A stretch of 64,000 nucleotides of DNA from Melieria omissa (GCA_963971225.1 OZ020270.1:13193817-13257816); one strand, 5' to 3'. Shown: positions 12,087 to 23,418, numbered from the stretch's first letter. The notes: generated from the sequence alone by a model not told the origin. Made by a program: numbers and translations.

Positions 12087-12591
12087 GTTTTGGGTTCGAG
12101 CGCTCGATGCCCGCCATATAAGCTATTGTTATTTTCAATGAAGCGAATGAAGGGCGATGTGCTATCATTGTTGTTGTGTTGATCAACGAATGAAAATTGT
12201 AAATTTAGAATTTTTCTTCCTGGCTGACCTTGGCTGCCTATTCCCGGCGTGTGTCAATTAATAAGAACACGTTTTTTTTCATGTAATTATTGGATCGACC
12301 TTCTGCGTGAAAAGATATCCTTATGAGCACTTGAAGGCTAAGGTTTCGCTAATTTTGGCGTAACTGACTTCTCGCTGCGTTTTATTATTTTATCCCTACG
12401 CCTTTTATCCCCACTCAAACCTAAAAAAATGAGAGGTTCCGAAGAATCGTAATTACAAATTTGTGCTCGATTTTCGCGACTAAATAAAAACCAGACCTGT
12501 CGCGAAAACTGAATTTTCGCGATAACAGAACCCAAAATTTTATTTAAAAATTGTATGTATTTTTTAAATTAGAATTGTTTTTATTTATATA
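12087..12591. other. Spacer between unit B and the inverted gypsy copy
   Basis: Noncoding. The part at 12440-12540 is rich in TCGCGA motifs resembling those near 1440-1495. No ORF with recognisable homology is present. TATA directly precedes the LTR at 12592. Confidence 0.4.
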
Positions 12592-12876
12592 AGTTAAGTT
12601 TTCACTTTGAAATTATCGTTTTTAAAAATAAGGCGGACTTGTGTCCGCCGATGACTTTATTCATTGAAAACTGTCTTAAGACTAACTTGACAAATAATTG
12701 TGTTCTTACGACTAAGCCACTGACCGAAAGGTCACGTTTTGCTTGCTTCTGCATTCTGCGTTTATGTTCCCAATTGCAGAAGCAGCGTCAGCAACTAGTT
12801 GGCTGCGCGTGTGCTGCGCGTGTGGTGTCAACAACCCGCGTCGCTGCCGAAGCTTTTGCAAGCTGTTACCTTAACT
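12592..12876 (-). mobile_element. Gypsy-1 3' LTR (inverted copy)
   Basis: Reverse complement of the LTR at 1701-1974, bounded by AGTTAAG and CTTAACT. It is about 11 bp longer than the others, including a short duplication in the CTGCGCGTGTG tract near 12805-12830. Confidence 0.85.
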
Positions 12877-12890
12877 CCTCCCCTCTCAAG
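12877..12890 (-). promoter_or_regulatory. Polypurine tract
   Basis: On the minus strand CTTGAGAGGGGAGG lies directly upstream of the LTR start AGTTAAGG. This is the plus-strand priming site expected at the 3' LTR of a gypsy element. Confidence 0.7.
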
Positions 12891-13706
12891 TGTGATCGTC
12901 CTCGATCATCAATAGAAAGGTATGTCGTTGAAATTTACATATGTTGAGGTGTTGTTTATTCCATCTAACGGGATGACGGTTTGGCTCGAGCTAGGCTTTA
13001 CTATTTCCTTTTCTATGTACTGGATTTTCATCGATCTCTTCCTCAAGAACATAAGAAGTACTATGGTGATTATGCAGACTGCTGCCGTCAAGCTTCCGAT
13101 AGAGAATGTTGCCTTTTTGAGGAAGTTTATTCGGTGTGTGTTGCTAATGTGTAAGTCTTTCAAAGCCTCTAGTGAGAGTAGTTCGAGGTGGTCCTTTTCT
13201 AATGGGGCTAGTTGTAGTGTTGCGGGAATAGCTTCGATTGGTTCCGTTTCAATATTTCTAAATATTTGGCTGTTGATTTTAATTGTTGAATTGTTGAAGA
13301 TGACTACATGCGTTCCATTAACATTTTGGGATATTGCGTTGGCCTCTATTCTGCCGTTGAATTGGTTAAGCAAGATTACTCCAGGTTTTATTTCTTCCAG
13401 CGTGGGTACGTGATGGCCATTAGTTGTGGGGCAAGTTGAATTTAAACTATTAATTATTCTAGTTACACATGAATCTTTACTTATTTCTACTACATTTATT
13501 TCTTGGCAAATTACTAAGTTATTATAGGTTTCACATTCTTTTTTTATTCCATACATTGAGTCTTTTCCTTTTAATATTTCCTTATACTCAGTTTTAATTA
13601 TGATATTATTCGGCCTTTTTACAGGTCTTACAATAATCCTCTTAAATGTTTCCTTTATTGTGAGAGATATTTTTATCATATACAGAATTTTCATTTCTTT
13701 GCTTAA

Positions 13707-13978
13707 CACATTAAAAGCGGGCCGGGTAAAATTACCCGTTGTGAAAACTGCTGCTTATAAGCGGCATACCTTTTGAATGTACGCACTTTAAAAGCGGGAG
13801 ACGGTATTTTTACCGGATTGGTTTTCATATAAAACTGAAAGTATTATTTCATATAATTATTTTAGTTTCATAAATTTCAAGTTTTATTTATTTTGGATCG
13901 CGCAATTTTTGCTTGTTTTGCAAGTAATGCCCGCTACGCAGCATAGTTTCATATACTAGGCTACCCGCTTAAAATGTG
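13707..13978. mobile_element. TTAA-flanked MITE (272 bp) inside env
   Basis: Both ends are flanked by TTAA (13703-13706 and 13979-13982). The TIRs read CACATTAAAAGCGGG and CACATTTTAAGCGGG, with extra symmetric GGGTAAAATTACCC near the left end. Removing one TTAA restores an open env frame, which confirms the insertion. TTAA targets are typical of the piggyBac superfamily. There is no coding capacity. Confidence 0.75.
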
Positions 13979-14165
13979 TTAATACATTGACTTTTGATAA
14001 TTCTAGTGCTTCTTCAGGATTATTAAATGGGACTTGTTCTTTTCTAAGTTTACTAACTGAATATTCTATTTCTTCTTTGCTTAACAGTACTGAATTTATT
14101 ATATTATTCTTTGCCCATTGAATGGCGTATCTTATATTAATTAGTTCTTCTTTAATTAGTCTTAC

Positions 14166-16287
14166 TTTAGATTACAGACCGATCAGCCTTTCATCGTTCT
14201 TACTTAAGACTCTTGAACGGCTGGTAGACGTCTATATTAGAGAAGTGGCACAGTCCAGAGGACTCTGCAAGGCGCAACATGCGTATTGCAGGGGAAAATC
14301 TGTCGACAGCGTCCTGCATGAGGTCGTTCAGACGATCGAAAGAAAGCTGAACTCTAAGGAGTACACGTTAGCCGCTTTCCTCGATATCGAGGGAGCCTTT
14401 AATAACGTTACCTTGGAGGCTATAATCAACGCACTTAGAAAGTTCGAAGTTCATGAGAAGGTGGTAAAGTGGACCAGTGACATGCTCAGTAGCAGAAGGG
14501 TCCACTCTAACCTAGGCCTGTGCTCAGTGAGGAAACTTACTACAAGGGGCACACCACAAGGGGGTGTTCTTTCGCCTCTGCTGTGGCTCCTTGTAGTAAA
14601 TAGCATCCTCGAGATCTTCGAAACCAGGAGGCTACGAGTAGTAGCATATGCAGACGACGTCACTATCCTGATCCCTGGAAGATTCCTGTCCACAATCAGT
14701 GATCTCATGGAGTCTGCTCTAAAGGAACTTTCCAGGTGGGCAGAGCTTAACGGTCTAGGGGTTAATCCCTCTAAGACTGTTTTGGTACTGTTCACCCGGA
14801 AATACAAAATACCGAAGTTTGAGCTGCCTAAACTTGGCGGCACTACTCTCACCCTATCACCCGAGGCTAAATACCTTGGCTCCATACTTGACTCCAAGCT
14901 CTCTTGGGGGCGCAATGTGGAAGAGCGGGTGAAAAAGAGCCTGAATGCTTTTTACATTTGTAAAAGGACTTTCGGGAAAAAGTGGGGATTGCAGCCGACT
15001 ATCGTTCATTGGATGTACACTGCGATTATACGGCCGATCCTAAGTTACGGAGACATTGTCTGGTGGCCGGCTACGGGCACCAAGACCCTGGTAACGAAAC
15101 TGACGAAGGTGCAGAGACTAGCGGCTATGGGAATAGCAGGCACTGTCAAAAGCACCCCCCAGGCCGGGCTGGAGGTGATCTTGCACCTCCACCCGATTGA
15201 GCAGTTCATTAAGTGTTGCGCTGCTAAAGGCGCTCTCAGATTGAGGGAAGCCAACTTGTGGAGGCAACACGCTTATGGGCACTCTGGAATTCTAAAGTCT
15301 TTCGCGAAGCCGGATATCGGTTATCAGGTGGATTCCTGCACGGACTATCTGATCGCATACCTGGATTTCGACACGCGAGCACTAGCCTCATATCCCACAA
15401 GGGAGGAATGGGAGGTGACAGGTGCGATGAGAGACGCTTCTATCACCGTTTTCACCGACGGCTCCAAAATAGAGGAAGGTACTGGAGCTGGTCTCTACTC
15501 CGATGTACTGCAGACACGCATGTCATTCAGACTGCCGGACCTCTGCAGTATTTTCCAAGCAGAGATCTATGCAATTTGGAAGGCTGCCGAACTTATCCGT
15601 GACAGTGGGTTACCACCCACAGATGCCACAATTTTCGTGGATAGTCAGGCGGCGCTTAGGGCGCTGGAATCAGTTGTTGTGAAATCAAAGGTAGTGCAGA
15701 GGTGTCGTACCGCACTTCAAGGCATTGGACACCACCAGGTCACTCTCTGTTGGGTTCCGGGCCACTCAGGAGTGGCAGGGAACGAAGCAGCGGACGAGAT
15801 GGCAAGAAAAGGGGTGGCTTTGTCTGCCACCGAAGTGGATACCTCTGTGTTTCCTCCGATATCTGCCCTGTACATGTATATTGACAGGTTGACCAAAAAG
15901 GAAATTGAGTCGTCATGGCGTACCAGGACCGACTGCGGCACCTGCCGGGTACTGTGGCCCTCCCTCTCTTTGACAAAAACACGATTCGTACTGTCCCTGA
16001 GTCGTACCTCTATTCGACAGCTCGTTGGAGTCATCACCGGACACTGCGCTATTGGATCTATGCTTACCAAATGGCGTCTCTCGTCCGGTGATGTCTGCCG
16101 TAGCTGTGGAGATGAAGAAGAAGTAGAAACGATACAACACTTCCTGTGCCACTACCCGGCTCTGCAGGAACGCCGACTCCGCACCTTGGGGTCAAGGTTC
16201 CTGACAGACCTGGCTTGCGCAGCAAAAGTCGAAATCTCGAATCTGCTCTCCTTCATTAAGAGGTCGAACTGGTTTCCCCTTGACTGA
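14166..16287 (+). CDS. LOA-like reverse transcriptase-RNase H (5'-truncated)
   Basis: About 705 codons are open without interruption. Domains in order are RT (DYRPISLSSFLLKTLERL near the start, FLDIEGAFN, TPQGGVLSPLLW, catalytic YADD around 14650), a thumb/connection, then an RNase H domain with FTDGSK (D), AEIYAI (E), FVDSQAA (D) and HSGVAGNEAADE (D). A C-terminal C-x2-C...H-x4-C zinc motif follows. RT joined to RNase H in one LINE ORF fits the LOA/I/R1 group, and the HAYCRGKS motif favours LOA. The endonuclease and 5' half are missing, so it is dead as an autonomous element despite a clean frame. The open frame extends upstream to 14122 only through env-derived sequence. Confidence 0.8.
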
Positions 16288-16403
16288 GACTATTGGTTGG
16301 CTCCAGAACACTATAAGAAGGGATTCACAATGGGCCATTGTGGCCTCCGAGTGGAAGTGCGGTCCTGCCGCACACACACTTCCCTACCTAACCTAACCTT
16401 ATT
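14166..16403 (+). mobile_element. LOA-clade LINE, 5'-truncated, in env
   Basis: A non-LTR retrotransposon inserted in env in the opposite orientation. It starts inside the RT region (no endonuclease) and ends with a short 3' UTR and a CCTAACCTAACCTT tail. The env reading frame resumes on both sides with little or no clear TSD. Confidence 0.75.
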
Positions 16404-16972
16404 TTGTAAATTAATTAGAATTTCTGTTACAATATTGTCGTCTTTTTTTATTGTGTTTAACATTTTGTTTACTATTCTAGTTATATTATTTATACGTTGC
16501 TCGAATAATTTGTTTATTACTATTTGGTTATTGTTATTTTCGTTTAAGTTATTCAAATTATTGTTTATTGCATTTAAATCGTCATGATCAGGCGATCCGG
16601 CTATAAATTTCCATGTTTTTCCTATTATGTCTATTGATCTCTCCCTTCTGTTATTCTCAACTGGTTTAAGGCTATTTAGGATCTGGAAGGTCTGGGTGAT
16701 TTCGTGTTTGAGGATAGGGTATAGCAGGTTTTCCTTAGGGATTTGGTTGGTTATCTCGTCATAAGTCTCTATCAAAAATTGTTCATATTTTTCCAAGTCG
16801 ATGAAGTGAATAAGCCTGAATGTCCCGTCCTGTATTTTTGCTTGTCCGTTGTCTATTGTTACCAGTTGCGCTTTACTGTAGTCCAAAATTTCGATGTCCG
16901 ACAAGGAGATGGTAATAGTGTTCCAGAGAATGAAAAGGCTGAGGTAGTTCATCTTTCCTGCAAGAGTAAAAT

Positions 16973-18278
16973 TCAATTCTTTATAAGTCCTTTATGAACT
17001 ATTCGTCCTGATACTGTTTTTACCGTAGTTCTTTCATTTTCGGATACTATTTCTTTCTTATATTTCGGGGTTAGTTTAGATCCTAATCGTTTATTTATTT
17101 TTACGTAAATAACTTCGCCTGGGGAGTAATCTTTGTTTTCTGATCTGTTTTTGTTATGATAGGCGAGGTCTAGCTCTTGTTTTTTTTTAAGTTGGTTGAT
17201 ATTTTCTTGTCTTTGTTCTTCTAGTTGTTCCGGGTCACTGTAAATTCGGTTTCCAAAAAATGTTTCTATGGGTTTGTTTTTTGTGGTTGAATGGATTGAT
17301 GAGTTGTATTCTTGTACTGATTTAAACAATAATTCTTCGAATGTTATTCCTATGCACGTTGCTTTAAGACATCTCATTATTTCGGAAAGTGTGCTATGAA
17401 ATCTCTCTACTTGTCCATTGCTTGTGCTACTGTACGGCGGTGTGGTATAAACGTTAATAGACATTTGATCTTTAAGTAAGGATGAGATCGTGGCGGAATT
17501 AAGAGATTTTTCGTTGTCTATTATTACGAGTTTTGGTATTCCGAAGGCAATCATTAATTCTCTCATTGGGTCTTTTATGTGTTCTATTGCTCTAGATGGT
17601 ATTATTTTTACCTGCGCATATTTGGAAAATTTATCAATACTCACAGCATTAGCCTCTTTTCCGTGGAATATATGTCTACATGAACAATTTCTCCTGGAGT
17701 CTGTGGAATGGGGGTCTCTTGAATCTGTGGTTTTGGTGGATGTCTGTCATATTTATGTTCACGACATGTGGAACATTGTTTAACCGCTTTTTCAATTTTC
17801 GAGTGCATGCTTGGGAAATAGAATTTTCGTAGGATTTGTGCTTTATTCTCTCGGCTATTTCTGTGTGCTCGTTGATGTTCTTTAATGATGATCTGCTCCT
17901 GTTCTGTTTCCAATGCGATGTCCTGAAGTAGAGTTTGCGTGTAACGAATTTTGAAATTTGAGAAATGAAGTGGATATATTTCCTGAATTTTACCCATTAA
18001 GCTTTCTGTTGTGTACAGTCCGTTTAACAGTGCTGGGTCTAGATGTCGGTTGAATATGTCTATAATGTATTGTGTTGAGTAGGTTTGTCTTGTAATTGTA
18101 TGTCTGTGCAAACTGGGAAATGGTATTTGAAAGGTGTAATTGTCCTCGTTGCCAAATAATAGAAATAGTTGATTTTTGAATGCATTTATTGGAGCTTCAG
18201 TGGCTGGAATGAGGTTTTGTGCAGAACTTTCGTCGCTGTGGTCTGTGGTTGTGAGAACGTTAATATTCCTGCCGGCAA
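16973..18278 (-). pseudogene. pol: Gypsy-1 integrase (inverted copy), frameshifted
   Basis: This completes pol for the inverted copy. 18278-17641 has the linker after RNase H and the N-terminal HHCC zinc-binding region (CSTCREHKYDRHP). A one-base frameshift lies at about 17641. 17640-16973 has the catalytic core, with the second Asp in IIDNEKS and the Glu in NGQVERFHSTL, followed by the C-terminal domain. The first catalytic Asp (HVDIYS) lies just before the frameshift. The upstream boundary is the 1.06-kb insertion. Confidence 0.8.
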
Positions 18279-19340
18279 CTCAATTAACTTTTAACGCACT
18301 TTAATCTAACTAATTCTCAACTAGTTGTGGTTGATAGTTGGATTATTTTCAATGGAGCCAACTGACTATTTTAACATGGCGATGGCCTAGGCAGTAGTCA
18401 ATTGTCCGACTCTGCATGACTTTTCAACTAACTTAAAGTTAGTTATTTAAAAGTTAGTTAAAAGTTATCTAATCTGTGGTTAGCTATAAACTAATTACAT
18501 TTCAGTTAGCTTCAAGTTGACTTTATTTAAATCAGCTATAACTCAACTATTAGTTAATACGTCTTTATCCATAAAAATGGATATTTCTATGCTTGTTTTG
18601 TAAATTTAAAATTTTTGTATTTCCTTTTTTATTTGAAAAATGTTTAAATACCTAACAACTCTTGAAAACACTTGCGAGATGGCCTATTTTTAAAATACCA
18701 ATCACCGATTTTTTCTTTTAATGCATTTTTTGTTGGACAATTTTTTCGGAACAATTTTCTTGGACACAAATATTTTCAATATAAATTCCGTTTTGGCTCT
18801 GCACATTAGCAGAGGAACAGGTGGCTTCTGATTTACCAACATTACATGAATTTAATTTATTTGAATACGAATCCCTTTCCTTTCTCAAAGGCTTCTTAAA
18901 TTTCTTTTGCTTGCACCTCTCATTTTGGCTTAGCTTAAATAATTAAAACTAAAGCAATCACTTGAAAAAATTATATAAAATTGTTTAACAATTCAATTTA
19001 GTTAGGACTCCGACCGCACGCACGAGACCAAGCACTGATTATGATTTCATAATGCACGAAAGAAAATGACAAATATGTAAAATAAAATTCCAAAGAACAA
19101 AAAAAAACAACAATTAGCTGTTTTTTAAATTCCTATGCCATAAACGCACGCCTTAAATTTGGGTGGGTTCTGCATTACTTTATAGTTAGCTTATAGTTAG
19201 GGACATAAAATCGCATAAGAACAAATAGCAATTAACTGTTCTTTAAAATATGCCAAAAAGCAAAAGTTGCATTGATTTTTGGGAAGGTCTGCATTACTTT
19301 GTAGTTAGCTTATAGTTAGGTTATGAAAGTTAACTAGAAG
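18279..19340 (-). mobile_element. Unclassified 1.06-kb insertion in pol
   Basis: This separates RNase H from integrase in the inverted copy. Its left 0.3 kb also follows RNase H in unit B. The ends are imperfect inverted repeats (TTAACTTTCATAACCTAAC against TTAACTTTTAACGCACTTT). Short AGTTA/TAACT motifs are dense throughout, especially 18280-18560. No ORF or TSD is apparent. It resembles a non-autonomous DNA element with many subterminal repeats, but I cannot name the superfamily. Confidence 0.5.
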
Positions 19341-19344
19341 TGAG

Positions 19345-21453
19345 TTATTTTTGTAGTCGACTACCGAATTGCTTGCAGGGATCAGTCTGTGGGGGTCTAG
19401 AGAGCGCGTCTGCTACGACGTTCGTTTTTCCCGGTTTGTATTTCATTTCGTAATTGTATTCTTCGAGAATACGTTTCCACCTCTTCATTTTGCCATTGTG
19501 GTTTTTGTTACTTAACGCAAAGGTGAGTGGTTGATGATCCGTGAAAATTACAACTTTGGCTGATCCGTATAAATAGTTTCTTAGTGTGGTGAGAGCCCAA
19601 ATTATTGCCAGCATTTCTTTTTCATTCGCGGCGTAACCTTCTTCTGTTTTATTTAGTGATCGAGATATACAAGTTATTGGTTTGCCTGCTTGCTCGAGGA
19701 CAGCTCCTAGAGCATAATTCGATGCGTCGGTGGTAAGGTGAAATTCTTGTTTGAAATTTGGGTAGGATAGCACAACTTCTATTGATATTAATGAGGATTT
19801 GATTTTATTGAAAGCGTCTAGGGCATGTTTATCAAAGACAACTTGCTTTTTGCTAGAGGCATTTTTGGACACGCGTCCATCTTCCCCTCTCAAAAGCGAG
19901 GTCAGAGGTTTCGCTAACTTTGCGTAATCTCTGATGAAGCGTCGGTAGTATCCCGATAGGCCAAGGAAGGACCGCAGATCCTTCAATGTTTTCGGGCATG
20001 GAAACTCTTGAATTGCCTTTACTTTAGCGGGATTTGTTTTTATGCCTGTGGGTGATATGATAAAACCTAGGAATTCGACTTCTTTACGGAAAAATTCGCA
20101 TTTGTCCAGTTGGACTTTCATGTTTGCTTTTTCTAGCGTGTGGAAGATTTGTTCAACGTTTTGAAGGTGGTTTTGTTCGTCCTTGCCGAAAACTATTATA
20201 TCGTCTATGTACACGTAGCAGATTTTCCCTATGTGTTCTTTCAGTATGTCGTCCAGTGCTCGTTGAAATATAGCAGGCGCATTCTTTAAACCGAACGGGA
20301 GTCGGGTGAATTCATATTTCCCGTTATTGATCGAAAAAGCCGTCTTCTCAATATCAGATTCTTTCAAGGGAATCTGGTGGAAGCCGCTCTTCAAGTCGAG
20401 GACGGAGAAATATGTGTTGTTTCCTAATTGCGAGATTACCTCGTTGATTTCCGGGATAGGGTATCTGTCCGCTATTTTTAATGTGTTTAGTTTCCTGTAG
20501 TCGATTACCAGTCTGTATTTTTTTTGTCCGGATGCATCTAATTTCTTTGGTACGACCCACACGGGTGAGTTGTAGGGAGAGCGGGATGGTCTTATAATGC
20601 CATCCTTTAGTAAATTTTCTATTTCTTTTGTCACGAAGTCTCTCATTGCTAGGGGGTAAGGATAGTATTTGGTGTAAACTGGGCTATCTGAAGAAGTTCT
20701 AATTTCCCCTACTACAGTCGTGGTGTAAGTAAGTTTTTCGTCTGGTTCAGCAAAAAGCTGAGGATATTTGTTTGTGAGGTGATTTATATGTTGCTTTTGT
20801 GTTTCTGTCATATGGTCGGTCCTAATGTCGATTTTGTTGACTGATGGAGAAGGTTGCTGTCTAATTTTGATTTTGATGCCATTGCTAAATGCAAGGGTGT
20901 CATCAAAGATGTTTATTATGGCGCGAAGCTCCTTAAGACTATCGTTTCCTATTATGGCGTCAAACGATTTTAGAGTAGGAAGCAGAAAGAATTTTAATTT
21001 AGTGTCGTTTTTGTCGAATAAATTTATAATTGTATGGTGAGTGATTTGTATTTGTCCAGCTATAGAATTTGCAAAGAATGGTTGGTCATTGGGTATTTGT
21101 TTAAAAACGTGACAGGGTTGGATATAATTTTTGCTCGATCCGGTATCGATGAGCATTTTAAGAATCTTCCCGTTCTTCGTTTTACATTCCACATACGGCA
21201 ACGAAGAACGGTTCATTCTAAAAAATGAATATCGATATGATCGTATCATATGATGAGTTTCTTTCGGCGTAATCCTGAGCTGATTGTCCATCTTCTTCCG
21301 TAGCCATCGCTGCTTCATATTCCTGTGTAGTAGGAGCCCAATCTTGTTGCTCTTGCTGGTATTCTTGGTCCTGTTGATAGTATGGAGCCTGTTGGTCCTG
21401 TTGGTAATACGAGTCTTGTTGATATTGTTGGTACGGTTGAACGCCTGCTTCAA
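19345..21453 (-). CDS. pol: Gypsy-1 protease-RT-RNase H (inverted copy)
   Basis: An uninterrupted 702-aa frame. It has an N-terminal Thr/Asn/Lys-rich region overlapping gag, a protease with LIDTGSSK (residues about 104-111), gypsy RT (LPFGLKNAP, YIDD) and RNase H (TTDASNYALGAV, TDHQPL), ending at VVADALSRPP. Unlike units A and B the protease frame is intact. The frame starts in the overlap with gag and lies in the +1 frame relative to it, so expression would need ribosomal frameshifting near the TTTTTTAG at the gag stop. It ends at the unclassified insertion, so integrase is disconnected. Confidence 0.85.
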   Translation of the reverse strand: MKQAFNRTNNINKTRITNRTNRLHTINRTKNTSKSNKIGLLLHRNMKQRWLRKKMDNQLRITPKETHHMIRSYRYSFFRMNRSSLPYVECKTKNGKILKMLIDTGSSKNYIQPCHVFKQIPNDQPFFANSIAGQIQITHHTIINLFDKNDTKLKFFLLPTLKSFDAIIGNDSLKELRAIINIFDDTLAFSNGIKIKIRQQPSPSVNKIDIRTDHMTETQKQHINHLTNKYPQLFAEPDEKLTYTTTVVGEIRTSSDSPVYTKYYPYPLAMRDFVTKEIENLLKDGIIRPSRSPYNSPVWVVPKKLDASGQKKYRLVIDYRKLNTLKIADRYPIPEINEVISQLGNNTYFSVLDLKSGFHQIPLKESDIEKTAFSINNGKYEFTRLPFGLKNAPAIFQRALDDILKEHIGKICYVYIDDIIVFGKDEQNHLQNVEQIFHTLEKANMKVQLDKCEFFRKEVEFLGFIISPTGIKTNPAKVKAIQEFPCPKTLKDLRSFLGLSGYYRRFIRDYAKLAKPLTSLLRGEDGRVSKNASSKKQVVFDKHALDAFNKIKSSLISIEVVLSYPNFKQEFHLTTDASNYALGAVLEQAGKPITCISRSLNKTEEGYAANEKEMLAIIWALTTLRNYLYGSAKVVIFTDHQPLTFALSNKNHNGKMKRWKRILEEYNYEMKYKPGKTNVVADALSRPPQTDPCKQFGSRLQK

Positions 21454-22642
21454 TGTGGAAGTTTCGTTGTTGCTTCAGGGGCACTTGCTGGGAGAAATTT
21501 GATGGTCTTTTCCCAATTGGTCTGTTGAGGGGCGGCCTGTTCATGTAGTTGATTGCTCTTGATTGCAAGGAACGGTCGACATCCATTGGTTCTGGACGTG
21601 GAAGTGGAGGTTGAAATGGTGGTCTATATGGTTAAAGATTGCGGTAGTTTTGAAGAGGAGGTTGAGGTCGTTGAAATTGAAGTGGCATGTGATTTTGCGA
21701 AGGCATCTGTGGTTTGGGGATGTATGCTAATTGCGGATAAAATGGTTGATGTCCGAAATTTGGGTTTCGTGGTGGTAACGGTGGTGGATTGTGGTTATTC
21801 GATCTGCGCACAGCACCTTGTTAGTTGGAGGCGTATTGAGTCCTATAGCCCTGATTTTCTAACTTTAAGCACAAATGAAGTGCTTGAGGTAGGTCCTCAG
21901 GTTCTTTCATTCCCAAGAGTCTAGGAAGATCGCCTTTTAGTCCTCTTATGAAGGTATCCAGTGCTTTGTGTCTGTAGGTTTGCACCAGTAAATTGAGGGA
22001 TTCTTGGCTCATTTCCAAACTCGAGAGTTTATTCAAAATGAGAGACAGATGCGTGTATACGCTCTGGTAGAACTCCTGGATTGTACCATTACCCTGTACT
22101 ATGGATGTTAACTGGCATTCAAGTGTTGTTATGTCCCTTTTGTCCGCGTAGTGTAACGTTAAGCATCGGGAGATTGCTCTCCACTCTAACGGTGTGTTGT
22201 ACGATTCTAAGGCAATGTCTGCGTTGCCAATTATTTTGTTGCGAACCACCGAAAGTATGCCAAAGTACCTTGGTGTTCCTTTTTCTGACTCATAAATTTT
22301 TAGTACCCGATCCACGCTTTTTTTCCAGGAACTAAATTCACCTGGATTCCCACTGAACTCCCTTAGGCTTCGGACTATGTCCGGTATCTTGTCTAAACCT
22401 GACAACTGTCCTCTATATTCGGGGTTTATGGTTTCGTCCGTTGCGTTATTTAAGTCAGAGTTCGGGTGTAGGATTGCCTGAAAATATTGTCGACCCTCAT
22501 TTTTTAGCACTCGGCCAACGATTGAAGCGATTAGTGTTTCCAATTCTGGAGTGGCGTTCGTCTGTGGGGTATTGATGGGACTCGCATTAGGATTTGCATT
22601 AGGATTTGCAGCGGGGTTAGTGAGGATACTAGGGCGGATCAT
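21218..22642 (-). pseudogene. gag: Gypsy-1 gag (inverted copy)
   Basis: Same Gag as at 2806. A 33-nt insertion (about 21835-21867) and a C-to-A change creating TAA end the first frame after 273 codons. The Gln/Tyr-rich tail (21586-21218) remains open. The initiator ATG is at 22642-22640. Confidence 0.75.
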
Positions 22643-22796
22643 TTTTTTTCGCGTTTAATTTTAATTTTTTTAATTTTTATTTATTTCTGTTTTATTATTA
22701 GTATTAACCAAATTCAGGTTCGAATTCTACATGTAGTAACACCTAAAAAAATAACGGGAAACTCGTTTTCTGTTTCGGTGGCTGTCCTCTCAGCTG
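22643..22796 (-). other. Gypsy-1 leader remnant
   Basis: A-rich leader just upstream of the gag ATG, matching 2652-2805 of unit A. Homology ends at 22796, within CAGCTGAG. Confidence 0.6.
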
Positions 22797-23418
22797 AGGT
22801 CGTGTTAATCGGATAATTCGTTTAGTAGATATGTGCTCATAACTGAAACAACAGGAAAAAACTCGTTTTTCGAAGATTTTTCGAAAATACTTCTTACAAA
22901 ATTGTTTGGATTTTAAGTTTCGTGTTCAGTGGCCAAAGTTACTCTAGAAAACACTTTAATTTTTAGGCGTACGCGATTGGCCCATTTTTTGTCGAGTAGT
23001 GTTATGATGCACTGATCGCCAAACAATCTAATCCTCCTGGTCGGGTAGCTTAAAAAATTGGCCAGATCGTAGTAGTAAGCAAGATTTTCTGTTTTTTTCG
23101 AGATTTAAAATGGCCTAATTCTTTCTTTCTTTTCCTAATTTCACGACAGTTTTTATCAATTTTGGAAATATTTAGTAAGATTATCTTTATATCCATTTTT
23201 CATTTTTTCTCTGGGATTCTACTGCTTTCTTTAAAATTTCAAGCACATATACGTTTCAAAATAATTTGCAAGTCCGTTCAATGGAATACAAATTTTAAAA
23301 AAAAAAGTCAAAAGCTTCCCGTTATTAGTTTTGTACGCAAACTTATTCTGCACCGTCTTGTGGGAACCCCTTAGCCGTTACTGCGCCGGGCCCCCGAACA
23401 CCTTAAGCCGCCACTGCT
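22797..23418. other. Unannotated spacer
   Basis: AT-rich sequence with no credible ORF, TIR or repeat match that I can see in this window. Confidence 0.4.

Larger units (their letters stand above)
12909..16976 (-). pseudogene. env: Gypsy-1 env, split by a LINE and a MITE
   Basis: This encodes an errantivirus envelope glycoprotein of the baculovirus F-like type, the membrane fusion protein of these insect retroviruses. It now lies in three pieces. 16976-16397 carries a hydrophobic N-terminal signal, a furin-like RRER site and the segment after it where the fusion peptide lies. 14165-13979 holds the middle, which reads without stops. 13706-12909 holds the C-terminal part, with N-glycosylation motifs, a transmembrane helix (residues about 205-225 of the 266-aa piece) followed by RKR, and a short cytoplasmic tail. 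The LOA LINE and a TTAA MITE separate the pieces. The upstream end overlaps the pol stop by a few bases. Confidence 0.75.
12592..22796 (-). mobile_element. Gypsy-1 element, inverted third copy (5'-truncated, with nested insertions)
   Basis: Reading on the minus strand, this copy has a leader remnant (22796-22643), gag, pol, env, polypurine tract and 3' LTR (12592). It lacks the 5' LTR and most of the leader, because homology to units A and B stops at 22796. Three sequences are inserted: an unclassified element in pol (18279-19340), a LOA LINE in env (14166-16403) and a TTAA-flanked MITE in env (13707-13978). It is the only copy that retains integrase and env. Its protease lacks the frameshift of units A and B, while its gag carries a 33-nt insertion they lack. 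Confidence 0.85.

Noticed and set aside
14122..14165. Start of the LOA ORF at 14122
   Set aside because: These codons are the complement of env sequence upstream of the insertion point.
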